Source: Bradysia coprophila | Taxonomy: Eukaryota > Arthropoda > Insecta > Diptera > Sciaridae | NCBI RefSeq assembly: GCF_014529535.1 | Contig: NC_050735.1 | Location: 8,505,739-8,569,738, forward strand | Direction of reading: 5' to 3' | DNA length: 64,000 bases | Part shown: piece after piece, positions 48,261 to 60,160 of the stretch | Layout of the letters: each line of letters opens with the position of its first letter | Numbering within the stretch: the first letter of the stretch is position 1 | Translations under genes and position numbers: made by a program | Notes under the pieces: model-generated | What the model saw: only the letters and a program-made list of their open reading frames with translations | Database searches by the model: none | What the model was told of the DNA's origin: nothing

Positions 48261-51200
48261 ATGCCCCGTGGTACTAAACGGACAGTACGTACCGCGGCTC
48301 CAGAGACAGACATGACAAATGAATGGGGTGGGAAACGGCAAAAACAGAATCAACCAAGGTAAATAGTATTTTTTGCAATAAGATTTGAATGATTCTTTGT
48401 CGACAACCCTTTCATTTGGTTGCCACATCGATTCTCTCTCAGACTGAGTTCACAATCGTCCGTTTTGCTCTCCGTTTACGTGACGTTTCTATTGTTTAGA
48501 TGACTTTTGTATTGTTTTAATTCCAACCTTCAAGGAAACGGCTGGAAAAAGGAAGGAAGACGGCTGGAAAACGGACGACTGTGCGGCCACTTTTAGTGCA
48601 ATGAAAATAATTTGTTTTTACGGGTGCTTCGGTTCATAGATTATTCCGGAAGTGTTTCTTTCTTCTCTGTTTCTTTCGTTTGGATGGTAGTGTCAGATCA
48701 GTCAACACTAATAAGCTCACAAAATTTCTAAATTGAAGTTGAATTAAAAGTTGATTTCGTATGATTGATATGAGTCAACGAGAAAATATACCCACCAGAC
48801 AGACTCAATTGCAAATTTCAATAATTTGAACTTTGATTGAATTTGCTTCCATTACGAGGTATATTAGGACCAAAAATGTGTATTTTTGATCCAGGCACAC
48901 CAGGAAAAGTCAAATTCCGAACAACAATTGACACAACTGGGACGAAAAACGGCGAGGAAAATGTGTTCAAAACTGTTTTTGTTTTGGATCTCTGTCAGGT
49001 GAGAGAATATGACGTTTTTGGTCCGCCTGAACTATAAATTGTTACTCAGTCGAACTATACTGAAAGCGATATTAACTTTGACGATCCAAAGGCGAGGACA
49101 AGACGAATTTTCGGTGGCTATTAGGTTCGAAGAATTCATCTCCTCCAACTAACTCGTATTCCACTGTATTGTGTAGCAGATATTTGAGCAAAACTTGAAT
49201 GTTTAACTAATCCACGCAGTTTCTAATCGAGTTTTTCGGTGATTAACCCAGTGGTTAATCATATCGCGTACACCCTCGATTTGATGAAAATGCCTTTTTA
49301 AATGTGTTGGTGATTATTGTGAAATACAGAAACTTTCAGTGACTAAGTGACGCAAAGTATTATACTTGAAGGAAGAATGGTAAATTCGTGTGAATGGCTC
49401 GATATACCTTGATACTGAATCCCATCAATTCTTAGATGGGATTCAGTATCCGTTGCGCGTTGGGTCAACCTGATTTTAAAGTTTTTCCTTCAAGAATCTG
49501 GTTACGTACTTAGTGTGCAAGGTATTTACTCTTGAAACGAAAAGCGACGTCATTTCGAAATTTTGACCAAATTACTCGTATATCTGTCTTGGACGAATAA
49601 TTTTAAGCAACTCCTCTGGTTGCATCCTGAGCAGAGTAAGAAAAATTCTGAAATGCACCCACATTCATCACAAAGCACGTGAATAAAGTTTTTTCCACCA
49701 ATCCACTCTATTACGGGTTCTAGAGATTCAGTAGTTACTAACGTGCTATGCACGCCGTGCTTTCATAATTCATGCACTTTTTTCGACGCTCCCGACGCCC
49801 GGTAACTTACGTATAAAAAGATGAAAAGCAGAGTTTTCGTGTGAACTATGTTTATTCGAGGCGGGGCCGAGGTCAATAAACTCTGGAAAACGAGACTTTT
49901 CATTTTTATTTCGAGTTTTGTTTGAAGACAAGTACGGTTTTCGACGCATGTCCACTACAAACTCAGAATAAAAGCGAAAAGTCACGTATTCGTGTGTTTA
50001 TTAACCTCTGATGCGCCTCGGATCAACAAATTTCACACTAAAACTTGACATTTCATCTTTTTAACCGTTATTATGTAAAAAAAACATTATTGTCTTCTTC
50101 GCCTAAATTTCACTGAATTCTTAATATCTAAAATACAAAGAATGCAGTGAACGTCGATTTCTTTCCGTAATTTTCATTTATGGATAAAAGATCTTGAATT
50201 TCAGCACTTGTTTCATATTACACTACTTAAAATTGATTAGTAGTGATTGATAGTACCAGTCAGAAATGGTTATTTGTTTACCGACAATAGCGAAGTTTTG
50301 TGGCCAGAGCGGAGCGAGCTGATATTTCCTTTTTTCGTCCAGAGTTGAAAGAACCGTTCTTCATATGTTCGTGGTATGATTAACCGTAGAGAGCAAAAAG
50401 TTTTAAATTTCATTTCGATGGTGCTTGCTACGCTCTGGCCACAATTACCAGAGAAATTTAAATTACCTTTTTTCCCGAGGTCAACACAGCGCTTTTTACA
50501 ACAAAGGGTCCCGCAGTTTCACTTGTGGTGGGAAAATGACTATTGACTACTACACTACTCTCTGAAATATCATCAGACAAAGCGTCAACAAAACATCGTT
50601 TTCTCATTACCTTTTGTGTGGAGAAAATAGGGTTAAACCAACGCACTTCAAACTAAAATGATCATAGTCGACAGCTGTCAGATAGAACACTATTTTGTAT
50701 GAAATGATTTTTTCAGTGTAGTGTGACACACTGTCAAGTTTCTGTACCCTATTTAGAGTGGCACTCATGCTTGAAGTGCGTTGGTCAATCACGTCGCTCA
50801 TATAAAAAAAAAATTCAAATGCTTTGAGCTCGAGCCGAAGGTCTGCAAACGCAGGTATAAAACACCTAACATTTTACAGCCAGAAAGTATAAAACCAGTC
50901 TAAGGTTTAGTCAGTTAGTCGAAAGATTCAAGAATTTTTAAAAGATTTAATCAAAATCCTTTTCGACGTGAATAACCGTATTTTCTCCATTCAAATGTGG
51001 TGATAATATGACGTTTTTTGACGCTCTCTTGATAACAGTTCAGGTGAGAAAATTTTATATTTTCTCAACAATTGTTTATCCCATTGAGTCAACAAGATTT
51101 TTTAGGAACTGTTAGAATTTTGAGAGACTCTTTGAAAAAAGGTCTTGGTGTAACAGTTACTTCAAGCCGAAATACCTTTGCCCAATCCTACTAATGTCAA

Positions 51201-54200
51201 ACGACAATAGCTTCTGATAAACATAGAATTTCAAACAGAATGCATCTCATCCATCAAGTGTTTTCCTCTCATTACACGATGACGAAAAAGAAAAACAACA
51301 CAGTGAGAGCCAATGACTTTTCCCACACCTCTATAAATATATATATATAACCATTCGGCAATGGTCCCGAGAATAACAATTTCGAATTTTATTTTTAGAT
51401 CGACATGATCACAAAATAAAAATTAATTTCGTAATTTCGTGCGAAGCACTGCGTGAACTCTACTTTTTCTTCTAGTATTTAATCAAATTTGTTCAGTCGC
51501 GTTATAGACCGTTTTCTTTTAGAGTGTCATTCGCGCGCGCAAGATAACAGCTTTGTGATAGTTTTTAAATAGTAAATGATCTGGATAATGCATATCAATC
51601 AAGCGAATTGAGGCCAAACAATTCAGAAAAAGGCGCTCGAGAGTATTCTGATTGTGTGAATTTGTTCAGCGTGCAATTCAAGCCACTGAAAATTTATAAA
51701 TTTTGCCGTTGTAAACATTGATAAGATCAAATTCTATTTGTGTTGTATGGATGAAAACGAGTAAGTCCATTATCGAATTTTGAGAGTACGAATCATTGTA
51801 CATAAACTGATGATGTTTCTTGTGCTGTTCTTGCATCATAACCCTGAATCTATTCGCTGTACGAGTATAATATTGTCATAATATAAGTTGTTTATCGCTC
51901 TGTGTTGCATTCGCAAGTGTATTTGTATTTACTATAGCGAAATAATGAGAATACTATCCGCTTCGACCTTGTTCAGGTGATTTTTTTTTAGTCTGTCTCA
52001 TTGACTGTGTGGCACAGTCATTTCTCGGTTTATTTTGAAACGGTCAAATTTTATGATGTCGATCCACTAATACGTTCAACTCAACCATTTTTGAGTTGAT
52101 TTTTTTTTGTGGATGTTTCAAAATTTAAACAGAAGTTCCGAGATTCAAATCGATGCCGCTAGTTCGTTATCGACTCACATCAAAGTCATCATTACGAGAT
52201 ACTTAAACTGTCAATCTGACGATATATTTGGCTTGCACTTTTGCTTGTATTGACAGATAAAATCATATTGACAGCAGCCGATGACGCCATTTATCAATCA
52301 GATGTTATACTATGACAGAAGCCAAAGACGATAGCATCAAAATCACTGTTTTGTAGAATATTATCAGACAAACTCGTGCTCTATCACTGAAAGGAACGCT
52401 AGTTTATGAGATCATCGATCATTAAGCGAAATTATAAACTTTAACAAACAAAACAAAATCGTCGTTCGTGAAAATGAAACTCAGTCAACTGGATCCGGAA
52501 GTATGGTTAGTAAAGGAAAACCGTTTTGAAAATCGATTAACTGGTGAGACGCTCCAGTGAAGCCCATCATCGACATATTTATTACAATGAAACGGATAAT
52601 GCTGGTTGATGTGGCCCGAATCACTTTTCTGTCTCGTTCATTATTTCCGCAAAAAAAATCCCCTTCTCATCCTCAATAATTTTTCTGTGCTTTATTTCAG
52701 GCGTCAAAAAGATGATGGATTCAACAATAAACGATGCATGACTTGGTTCAGACGGTACACTACCCCAGACGATCCAGATACATTGGGTAGGTTGCATCTC
52801 GTTTTCAATTGGAATTATCCATTCTTATAACCACAAACGTTTTTACATTCAGGACCTGAAGGAATGGAGAAATTCTGTCAAGATATTGGCGTCGAACCGG
52901 AAAATGTTGTGATGTTAGTGTTAGCTTATAAGATGAACGCTCGACAAATGGGTTTCTTCACACAATCCGAATGGACGAAGGGCTTTACTGATTTACAGTG
53001 GTAAGTGATTGCGAAATTGGCGATATTTTGAAATGGATCCGGAAAATTAATTTTTCTTTTTCTATTCGTCCAGTGATAATGCGTCAAAAGTGCAGTCCAA
53101 GTTAGACCATTTGCGGAATTATTTAAATGATTTCAATACATTCAAAGGCATTTATCGATACGCTTATGACTTTGCTAGAGTAAGTAAATTCCACGTTTAT
53201 GTTGTTCAGTACGGGGTGTTCCATTCCGGAATTAGTTCAAATTTCTACCACACGCCATTTTAAAAATTGCGAAAGTGAACACATTTTAATGGTGTCAACC
53301 TGCCGCATAAATGTGAACTGTATCCGAAATCGAACACCCTTTATAATGAAAATCGAATTTACAATTTGTCGAAATTAGCTTCCTCACTTCTCAAATTCTA
53401 TTGTCTTTCGAGGAGGGTGATTGCTCATTTTGACACTTTCAGGTTTACTTCTTCACTTAAGGTTAATCCACACTTCACTCCGTTTACTCATCATTTTAAA
53501 ACGCGAAGTGCACACGGGCGTAGCGAGATGAGAAAATGACTATTTTCTTGTCTGCGTTGCGAAAAAAAAACTGTTTGACTCAGCCCATTTTTCCTTGACC
53601 AGACTGGTCTAACAATGGGTGTTTCGAGTGAAGCAATTCGAATCTTCCTCTTCCACAAAAAGTACTCAATTGGATGCTTTGTGAATAACAATTTGAATCT
53701 CCCATTTGTACAAACCAGCCGTGAGAATTGGGTGTTTCGTCAGAAGCATCTTGAGTCTTCCTAACAATTAAATGTTTCCACAGAAGCTTCTTGAATCTTC
53801 CTTAAACTAGCTGGCCTAACAATTGGATGTTTCATCTAAAGCATAGCCTATTTTAGGAATTAGATTCCCGAAAATTCTTGAAATTCTCGAAAATTCCCGA
53901 AAATTCTCGAAATTCCCGAAAATTCTCTAAAATTCTCGAAAATTCCCGAAATTCTTAAAAATTGTTAAAACACTAGAAACTCGCTCCGTTTCGATTTATT
54001 GTTCTTCAAAGTGTGGCTCTATGGCGTGGCTTTACATATTTCAAGGGACAAAGAGCTATTTTTAAGATTTTTCGATTTTCCGATATTGGTGTCTTAACCT
54101 GTTATTTCAGAACCTTAATAGAACTGACGTGTATGAGGTAAAAGTAAAAATTTTAGCTCACAGTTCGTAGTTTTTACCAATGAATGTACATACTAGTTAT

Positions 54201-57200
54201 GGGAGATTCTTCAAAATCTGTCGATTTATACTGAACGCACTCATTAGTTGAAATGTTTAGGTGTACATATTTCATCATAGATGCATCCCAACTTCATAAG
54301 ACCCTATTTGGCCGAAAAGCACATTAAATTACCTGTCAAATGACACCCTGCACGACCATGTACGTTTTGTGTACCTCGAGAAATTTCAGTAAGAACAGTG
54401 TAAGTCTTCGGTTGAAAACTTCAACTGCACATATTTCAGTCTCGATGAATTTTAAACACAATAAGTCCCTATTTGGCTCAATAGTACGTGTGATTACCTT
54501 TCTAATGACACCCAAAACGACCCTGTACGGCTCGTGTAACTGGAGACATTTTTGTAAAAAAAGTGCAAGTTTTCGGTTTTTGATCACCTTTCACCAGCCA
54601 GACAAACTTCGAAGAATTTTTTGAAAGTGGTTTTTGCTTCTAGGGTCGAATACCTTTCTAGGCACAGATAAAAAAAGTCCACTGGAAAATGTGTCCGATT
54701 TCGGTTGGCTGTTTTTAAAAAGAATCCCTCTAATTCAATGTTCGAGCTTTTTATTTTTCACTTCTTGCTGCGCTGTGGCATTATTTTCAAGTGATCAGCT
54801 TTCTTTTTGTACATGATTTACGTTATTGAAAGTAATAGGATAGCGCAAACAAATGAAGATCAGCTCAGCCCTCAAAGTAAGGTCTGTAGTTCTAAATGTT
54901 TCATTTTAGACTTCACCATTCATGTTTCCTATCAAATGAAGATTGCAAGTTACTTGACAATGAAATTGAAATTTGGGAATAAAATTTTTGTTTTACGCGC
55001 CCTGACGAGATTTGAACCCCAGACCTCTTGCGTATGAAGCAAGCGTTCTACGTATCAAACCACAGGACTGAACGAAAATTTTATTTCCAAATTTCGATTT
55101 CATTGTCAAGTAACTTGCAATCTTCATGCATAATCAATTTTAATTTTTTTCACTTCCTAATGTAGATATCTTTTTTAGTTGCTTATTCTAGAATTGTTAT
55201 CAGTATACTTAAATCGGAAATTAAAATCAACGAATTGTTGAGCGAAGGTATATTTTAATTGCAATGAAATTCTCGAAATTCCCGAAAATTCTCTAAAATT
55301 CCCGAAAGTTCTCGAAATTCCCGAAAATTCTCGAAATTCTCTAAAATTTCCGAAAATTCTTTAAGAAATTACCTAAAATAGGCTATGATCTAAAGCAATC
55401 TGAAGCAACAGAAGCAACTTCAATCTTCCTGCATATAAAAACTGGCATAACAATAGACTATGCCAATCATATTTAACCAATGATGCCATTTTAAAGGTCA
55501 TCAATAGTGGTGACTTTATCACTATTTTATTTTACCGGAATCATGCACACATTCAAATAAAAGCATTTCCGCCAAAAAAATCATTTTTTAAATTAACGGA
55601 CAAAAAAATTTCAGTTTTGTGGTGTCACTTACGACTATCTTCACAACAGACATGTCAAGAATTTTGTTTACCTGAATGGCAACATATTTTTGTATGTTTT
55701 CTTCACATTTTACCGACTGAATTAGCACGAAACGTATTGCAGGCAATTTCTAGGCACATAAAATTAAGGAATTGAACACTGAATGGCACAATTCACACCA
55801 AATTACTTTTAAAAATGAGATTTTCACAACACCCACAATGTTTGACCAAATTAATTTGTCTTTAAAATTATTTCGGAGAATTTTTCCTAAATTCTGTTTA
55901 AGACACTAGCATGAGCACACTCGGAACTATTTTCTGTGCGAAATTGAAACTGAATCACTTTGTTTTACGCGAAATACTACAAATTTTCGACACAAACTTG
56001 TTTGAGATTTAAAATTTACTGTCCCGATTTGACATTTCATCAAAACAAAATTCAGTGAATCAGTCAAAACTGGATGAACTGAGTGAACAATACTACTCAT
56101 ACTACTGTAATTGCAAAGTGGCAAACTTAAGACCTTATGTGGAATTTGGGTGGAAAATGGCGCAAATCACATATTTCAGGAATTTATAAAGTGAAAAATC
56201 TTTCCGGTTTCAAGTTTTTTCGTCAAAAGACGAGACACGGGTATCTTTATTTTCAATTTTTAGCTGCTTTATGTAAAAAAATTGAGAAAAAAAATCATTT
56301 TGGCGTAGTCTATTGGTTGTTTCGACAGAATCAATCTGAATCTTCCCTTGTACCAAGTGGCCTAAGAATTGGTTATTTCGAGTCGAATCTTTCGTCAGTA
56401 GTAACTTGAATCTTACTGTTTGTACATACTGGCCTTACAATTCAGTGTTTCGTCAGAACCAACTTGAATCTTCCTTGTACAAACTGGCCTAACAGTTGGT
56501 TGTGTCGAGTGAAGAATTTTGAAAATTCCTGACACAAAGCAGCACTGTACAAAGTGGCCTAACAATTGGATGTTTCATCCGAAGCAATATGAATCATCCC
56601 TTGTTCAAATTTGCATAACAATTGGTTGTTTCGACAGAAGCAATCTGAATCTTCCCTTGTACAAAGTGGCCTAAGAATTGGATCTTTCATCCGATGCAAT
56701 CTTTTTTTTACTCCCTTGTGCAAGTTAGTCCAATAATTAGGCGTTTCGTCAGAAGCAACTTAAATCTTCCTCGTACAAACTGGCCTAACTATTTAGTCTT
56801 TCGTCAGAAGCAATTAGAATCTTTTAATTTGACCAAACAATTTGTTGTTTCGTCAGAAGCAATTGGAATCTCCTTTGCACAAACTGGCCTAACAATTCGG
56901 GGTTTCGACAGAAGCCAATTGAATCATTCTAGTACAAACTGGCCCGTCAATTGGGGGTTTTGTCAGAAACAATTTGAATCTCTTGTACTGGCCTAACAAT
57001 TGGGTATTTCGACAGAATCACCTTGAATCTCACTCTTGTACAATTGGGTGTTTCGTCAGAAATAACTTGAATCTTACTCGTACGAACTGACCTAACAATG
57101 GGGTGTTTCGCGAGAAGTAAGTTGAACAAACTGGCCTAACAGTTGAGTTTGGGTATTTCGAAACAAGTAGTGCATAAAGACCTGTAACACACTAGATTTG

Positions 57201-57693
57201 TACCCAGGTCAAACATGGCCAAGTTTTTCTGTAAATCTCTCTCTCTCTCTCTCTCTTTCCACTGTAGTTGCGTAAACGGAGTAAAGTGAGGGATCAAGCT
57301 TTAGGGTTCGTCTTCTTCTCTAGCATCATGACCTAATTGACATTCTTTTTTCTGTTTACCCCAGGATAAGGATCAACGGAGTATGGATATTGAGACAGCC
57401 AAAGCAATGCTACAGTTGCTGCTTGGTAAAGATTGGCCATTATATCCGCAATTTGCACAATTCCTAGAGAGTTCAAAGTATAAAGTAATAAACAAAGATC
57501 AGTGGTGTAATATTTTGGAGTTTTCTCGTACCATCAACGTAGATCTCTCAAATTATGATATCGATGGGGCTTGTAAGTGTTTTGGGGTTTTGTTTCTGGA
57601 AAATTTAATTTTACTAAAATTCGAAATTTGGTTCCAGGGCCAGTTTTATTGGACGAATTTGTTGAATGGTTAAGACAAATGCGTGGACAATGA
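48261..57693 (+). CDS. DCN1-like protein (DCUN1D4/5 type), cullin neddylation factor
   Basis: Six exons: 48261-48358, 52701-52786, 52853-53000, 53074-53179, 57365-57572 and 57638-57693. CDS is 702 nt, 233 residues, all introns GT-AG and in phase. A short basic N-terminus ([18 protein letters not shown]) precedes a complete potentiating-neddylation (PONY/DCUN1) domain: [75 protein letters not shown] and the conserved C-terminus [17 protein letters not shown]. There is no UBA domain, which separates it from DCUN1D1/2 and fits the DCUN1D4/5 group. The family acts as a scaffold-type co-E3 that helps load NEDD8 on cullins; the Lys/Arg-rich N-terminus suggests nuclear localisation. AATAAA is at 58047-58052. 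Introns 1 and 4 are about 4.2-4.3 kb and repeat-filled. Confidence 0.93.
50639..50783. mobile_element. MITE, copy 2 of the caacgcacttca family
   Basis: Ends caacgcacttcaaactaaaa and ...catgcttgaagtgcgttg. It shares the interior cactattttgtatgaaat and aagtttctgtaccctattta with 34738-34888. The flanks ggttaaac and ggtcaatc are only a degenerate match, so this copy is probably older. Confidence 0.78.
51747..51760 (+). other. Candidate alternative first coding exon of the DCN1-like gene
   Basis: ATGGATGAAAACGA followed by gtaagt ends in phase 2, exactly what exon 52701 requires, and would give an MDENE start. A second candidate with the same phase is 52474-52505 ([10 protein letters not shown]...) before gttagt. 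Phase match alone has a one-in-three chance, so both are tentative. Confidence 0.3.
54240..54700 (+). repeat. Two direct ~185-bp repeat units, also at 63.05 kb
   Basis: Two units share ccctatttggc, attacct.tctaatgacaccc, acgacc.tgtacg and ttcggtt. A third, diverged unit is at about 63050-63260 (accctatttgcc, attaccttcctaatgacat, ttcggctttttgatcac). Non-coding. Confidence 0.65.
54937..55126. repeat. Hairpin with 54-bp arms enclosing a tRNA-like sequence
   Basis: Arms 54937-54990 and 55073-55126 are inverted copies with only three mismatches (tgaagattgcaagttacttg at the outer ends). The spacer is almost exactly the tRNA-like sequence. The extent of the outer element beyond 54937/55126 does not continue as an inverted repeat. 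Confidence 0.9.
54999..55068 (-). tRNA. tRNA-Met(CAT)-like sequence inside a hairpin
   Basis: About 70 nt. The acceptor stem GTCCTG/CAGGGC pairs over six positions with one G-U. The D stem is GTTT/GAAC, the anticodon stem CTTGC/GCAAG is perfect, and the loop TTCATAC places CAT as anticodon. The T arm (TGGGG TTCAAAT CTCGT) has two mismatches; the B box GGGTTCAAATC is near consensus, while the A box is weak. It is better preserved than the sequence at 32835, but more likely a mobile or pseudo-tRNA than a housekeeping gene. Confidence 0.5.
55454..56312. mobile_element. 0.86-kb TIR element in the minisatellite
   Basis: Ends tagactatgccaa and ttggcgtagtcta are inverted with one mismatch, and both sit in caa/ttgg satellite context. 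The interior is unrelated to the satellite. No transposase frame and no clear target duplication. Confidence 0.55.
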
Positions 57694-60044
57694 CGCGGTC
57701 ATTGAAATGTCGACAACAAACAGGATAAAACGAAGAAGTATATAATCATAACGGCATCCAACAAAAACACATTAAACACACACACACAAAAATCAAATGA
57801 AAAAATCTCTTTCACACTTTCATCGTCAACTTGAATTTATTTATAAAACAAAACCGAAGAAAAAACTCAACTCAAAATCACCAAATCCTTAATTCATAAA
57901 TGCAAACGTTTCATTAGTATTCAAGCCTGTGTAAATATTAACAAATTTATCGTTTAATTTTTGATACAATTTGTAGAACAATATGAATAGATTCAGTTGA
58001 AATTATTGTCAGTCAGAAACACAACAAAAATGAAGATCAAACCAATAATAAATTAACAAATCGAAGTGTACATCGTGTCCACAAGGAGAACCTTTATCGT
58101 TTCGTCAAAAGAAAACCATTTTTGTTAAATTATTTTTTTTGTTGTTGTTGCTTAAGTATGCTTTACAAACAAGAAGGCAAACGACCATCATTATGTTCAA
58201 TTAGGTAACAATATTTTGTTTTGTATTCGGATTCGGAGCAAATTGTTTCGTATTTTCGTCAAATAATAAAACTTAGCTTTATGTTTCGTGAAATTAAACG
58301 ATTTCGATTCTATGAAAAACCAAACGGGTCACATGCGACTATTTTTAGGATTCCATTTTCCCAGCCCAACCAAATTTTCCAAATTCCAAATTTCCAAATT
58401 TTTTAGAAAATCTAGGAAAATGTGGGAAACATTTGAACAATCATGGTCCCTGGATTTCTGTGTCACGCTTATCAATCAGACACATTTTCAGTTTGTCGTC
58501 ATCATCAGCTAGATTCGGAAGTCGATGGAGGAGTCAACACAAAATTTTGCTGGCCTCCGCCTTTGCCACAGGTGTCGTAAGCTGTTCTTTCGGAACCTTA
58601 TATCATAAGATCAAATGAAAATTCTGCTCCCGAAGTCATTTCGACATCTCCAGGAATTGAATCATTTAGTTCATTACTGATCTTAAAAGAATGCAGGCCG
58701 GAGCGTTAATAGCGATCACTGTCGATAACAGATTGTAGCAGCGAGGTATTTAGCTATTCGATGACTGACCTTCTAAACTGTCGTTGATATTCCAATATAT
58801 TGAGAAGATGGTTCAATTGAGTCATAGAGTTAACGGTGACAAAGTTCAATTGAGTCACAGAGTTCGATTGAATGACTAAGTTCAATCGAATGACAGAATG
58901 AAATTGAGTCCCAGAGTTCAATTGAGTGACAAAGGTCCAAACTGATATTTTCGAAGAAAAGGAACCAAGTTTCGATAGGACGGAGTCTACCTTTCGTAGA
59001 AAGTTCTTTGTTAGTTTAATAGATAGACCGCCTCAGGTCTTTAGTACAAATTGTATTTTCTGAAGTTCAGATATTTGAACTTCGTCATGACAGAGTCTTT
59101 TTAGCTATAAATAAAGGACTGCTGTACCTCCACTTCCACTTTCACCATCCTGTGAGTTAGTAATAGAATCAGTCCTTGTGGTTAAATAACTTAAATTTTC
59201 AAATTTTCCGATTTGGCTGAGCACACTGAACCACCTATGCAAGTTCGTCATGTAAATGGTATAAAATCTTACCAAATTCACATCCTATCCGCCGCATCCT
59301 GACTGACTATTCCAACGCAAACTCTCGGTTAATGAGATGGTAAACTGGTCGCCCTACCTCTTTCTAAAAAGATTAACAGAAAAAAACTCCTAAATTCCAT
59401 GACTGCCCTGCTAATTGAACTTTGAATTTGAGTCTGACATATTGGGTAATCCAGTCCAGTGAGAGGTGTATTTCAGTCTAGCTTCGGTCAACCACACATT
59501 TTATCGGAATGACTTCGTCGAGTGACGGTTGCTCACAGATGACCCTGGCTGGGTAAAGCTCAAAACACACAGAGCATCGAAACCTTGTTTCGACCAAAAT
59601 TTTCTTTGTTCGTTAATGCTTAACGAAACCATCACAAAGGGAATTTTGATCGAAATACTTTTTCGGTTCCTTGTGCGTTTTGAGCTTAAGTCGTTTTAAT
59701 CAAAAATTGTTCAAAATACGACACATAAAGCTGCATTGCCGGTGAACTGCTCCCAAGTGAAATAAGCGGCTCTTTTTGCTCCGAATCACATTTACTGAGA
59801 TTATGATCTACCATCCAATGGTAGCACACAGCACACAAATCACATCGATATTGTTTAGTTAAGTGGGAGAGAGAGAGAGAGAGAGAGAAATGAAAAAAAG
59901 AGAAGAAGAAAAAAATGAACGAAAAAATGAAACCAAATTCAAGAAATTATTTCCATGTCTCGGGGTAGCTGATTAAGTCAGAAACAAAAGAAAAATGTAA
60001 TAAACGAAAGAACATGTGGAAAATTTGGAGTTTGTTTTTTACTC
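57694..60044. other. 3' UTR and intergenic region
   Basis: Starts with the 3' UTR of the DCN1-like gene (poly(A) signal 58047). A minisatellite of ~22-bp units (gttcaattgagt.acagagttc) lies at 58811-58940 and a pure ga run at 59866-59889. No other gene is supported. Confidence 0.55.
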
Positions 60045-60160
60045 TTTATTGGTCTAAAAATGTTTTGAACTTTTCCTTACACATAAAATACTTAAAGCTA
60101 ACAGTCACACAAATAATTAAAAAAAAAAATCACAAAAAACACAATTGAAATGGCATACGT

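Larger units (their letters stand above)
48359..52700 (+). other. Large intron 1 of the DCN1-like gene
   Basis: Contains a MITE (50639-50783), a small hairpin near 49408-49450 (ctgaatcccatc and its inverse around an 8-nt loop) and a segment at 48980-49035 shared with 14220-14275. Two candidate alternative first exons lie near its 3' end. No other gene is supported. Confidence 0.55.
53843..55387. mobile_element. 1.5-kb TIR element with 9-bp target duplication
   Basis: Ends atagcctattttagg and cctaaaataggctat are inverted. atctaaagc stands on both sides (53834-53842 and 55388-55396). Subterminal gaaaattcccgaaaattctc repeats fill 53870-53960 and 55265-55360. There is no transposase frame. A 9-bp duplication suggests a Mutator-like (MULE) origin; P-type elements would give 8. 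It carries ~185-bp direct repeats and a hairpin with a tRNA-like sequence. Confidence 0.75.
53570..57160 (+). repeat. Interrupted minisatellite in intron 4 of the DCN1-like gene
   Basis: Imperfect units of about 55-70 bp combine aactggcctaacaattgg, gtttcgtcagaagcaa and tgaatcttccttgtaca. They cover 53570-53842, 55397-55453 and 56313-57160. Two inverted-repeat elements split the array. The downstream intron end has a pure ct repeat (57236-57256). Confidence 0.8.

Noticed and set aside
58221-58618. Short plus-strand frames after the DCN1-like gene
   Set aside because: They lie beyond the poly(A) signal, in AT-rich sequence, with no splice partners.
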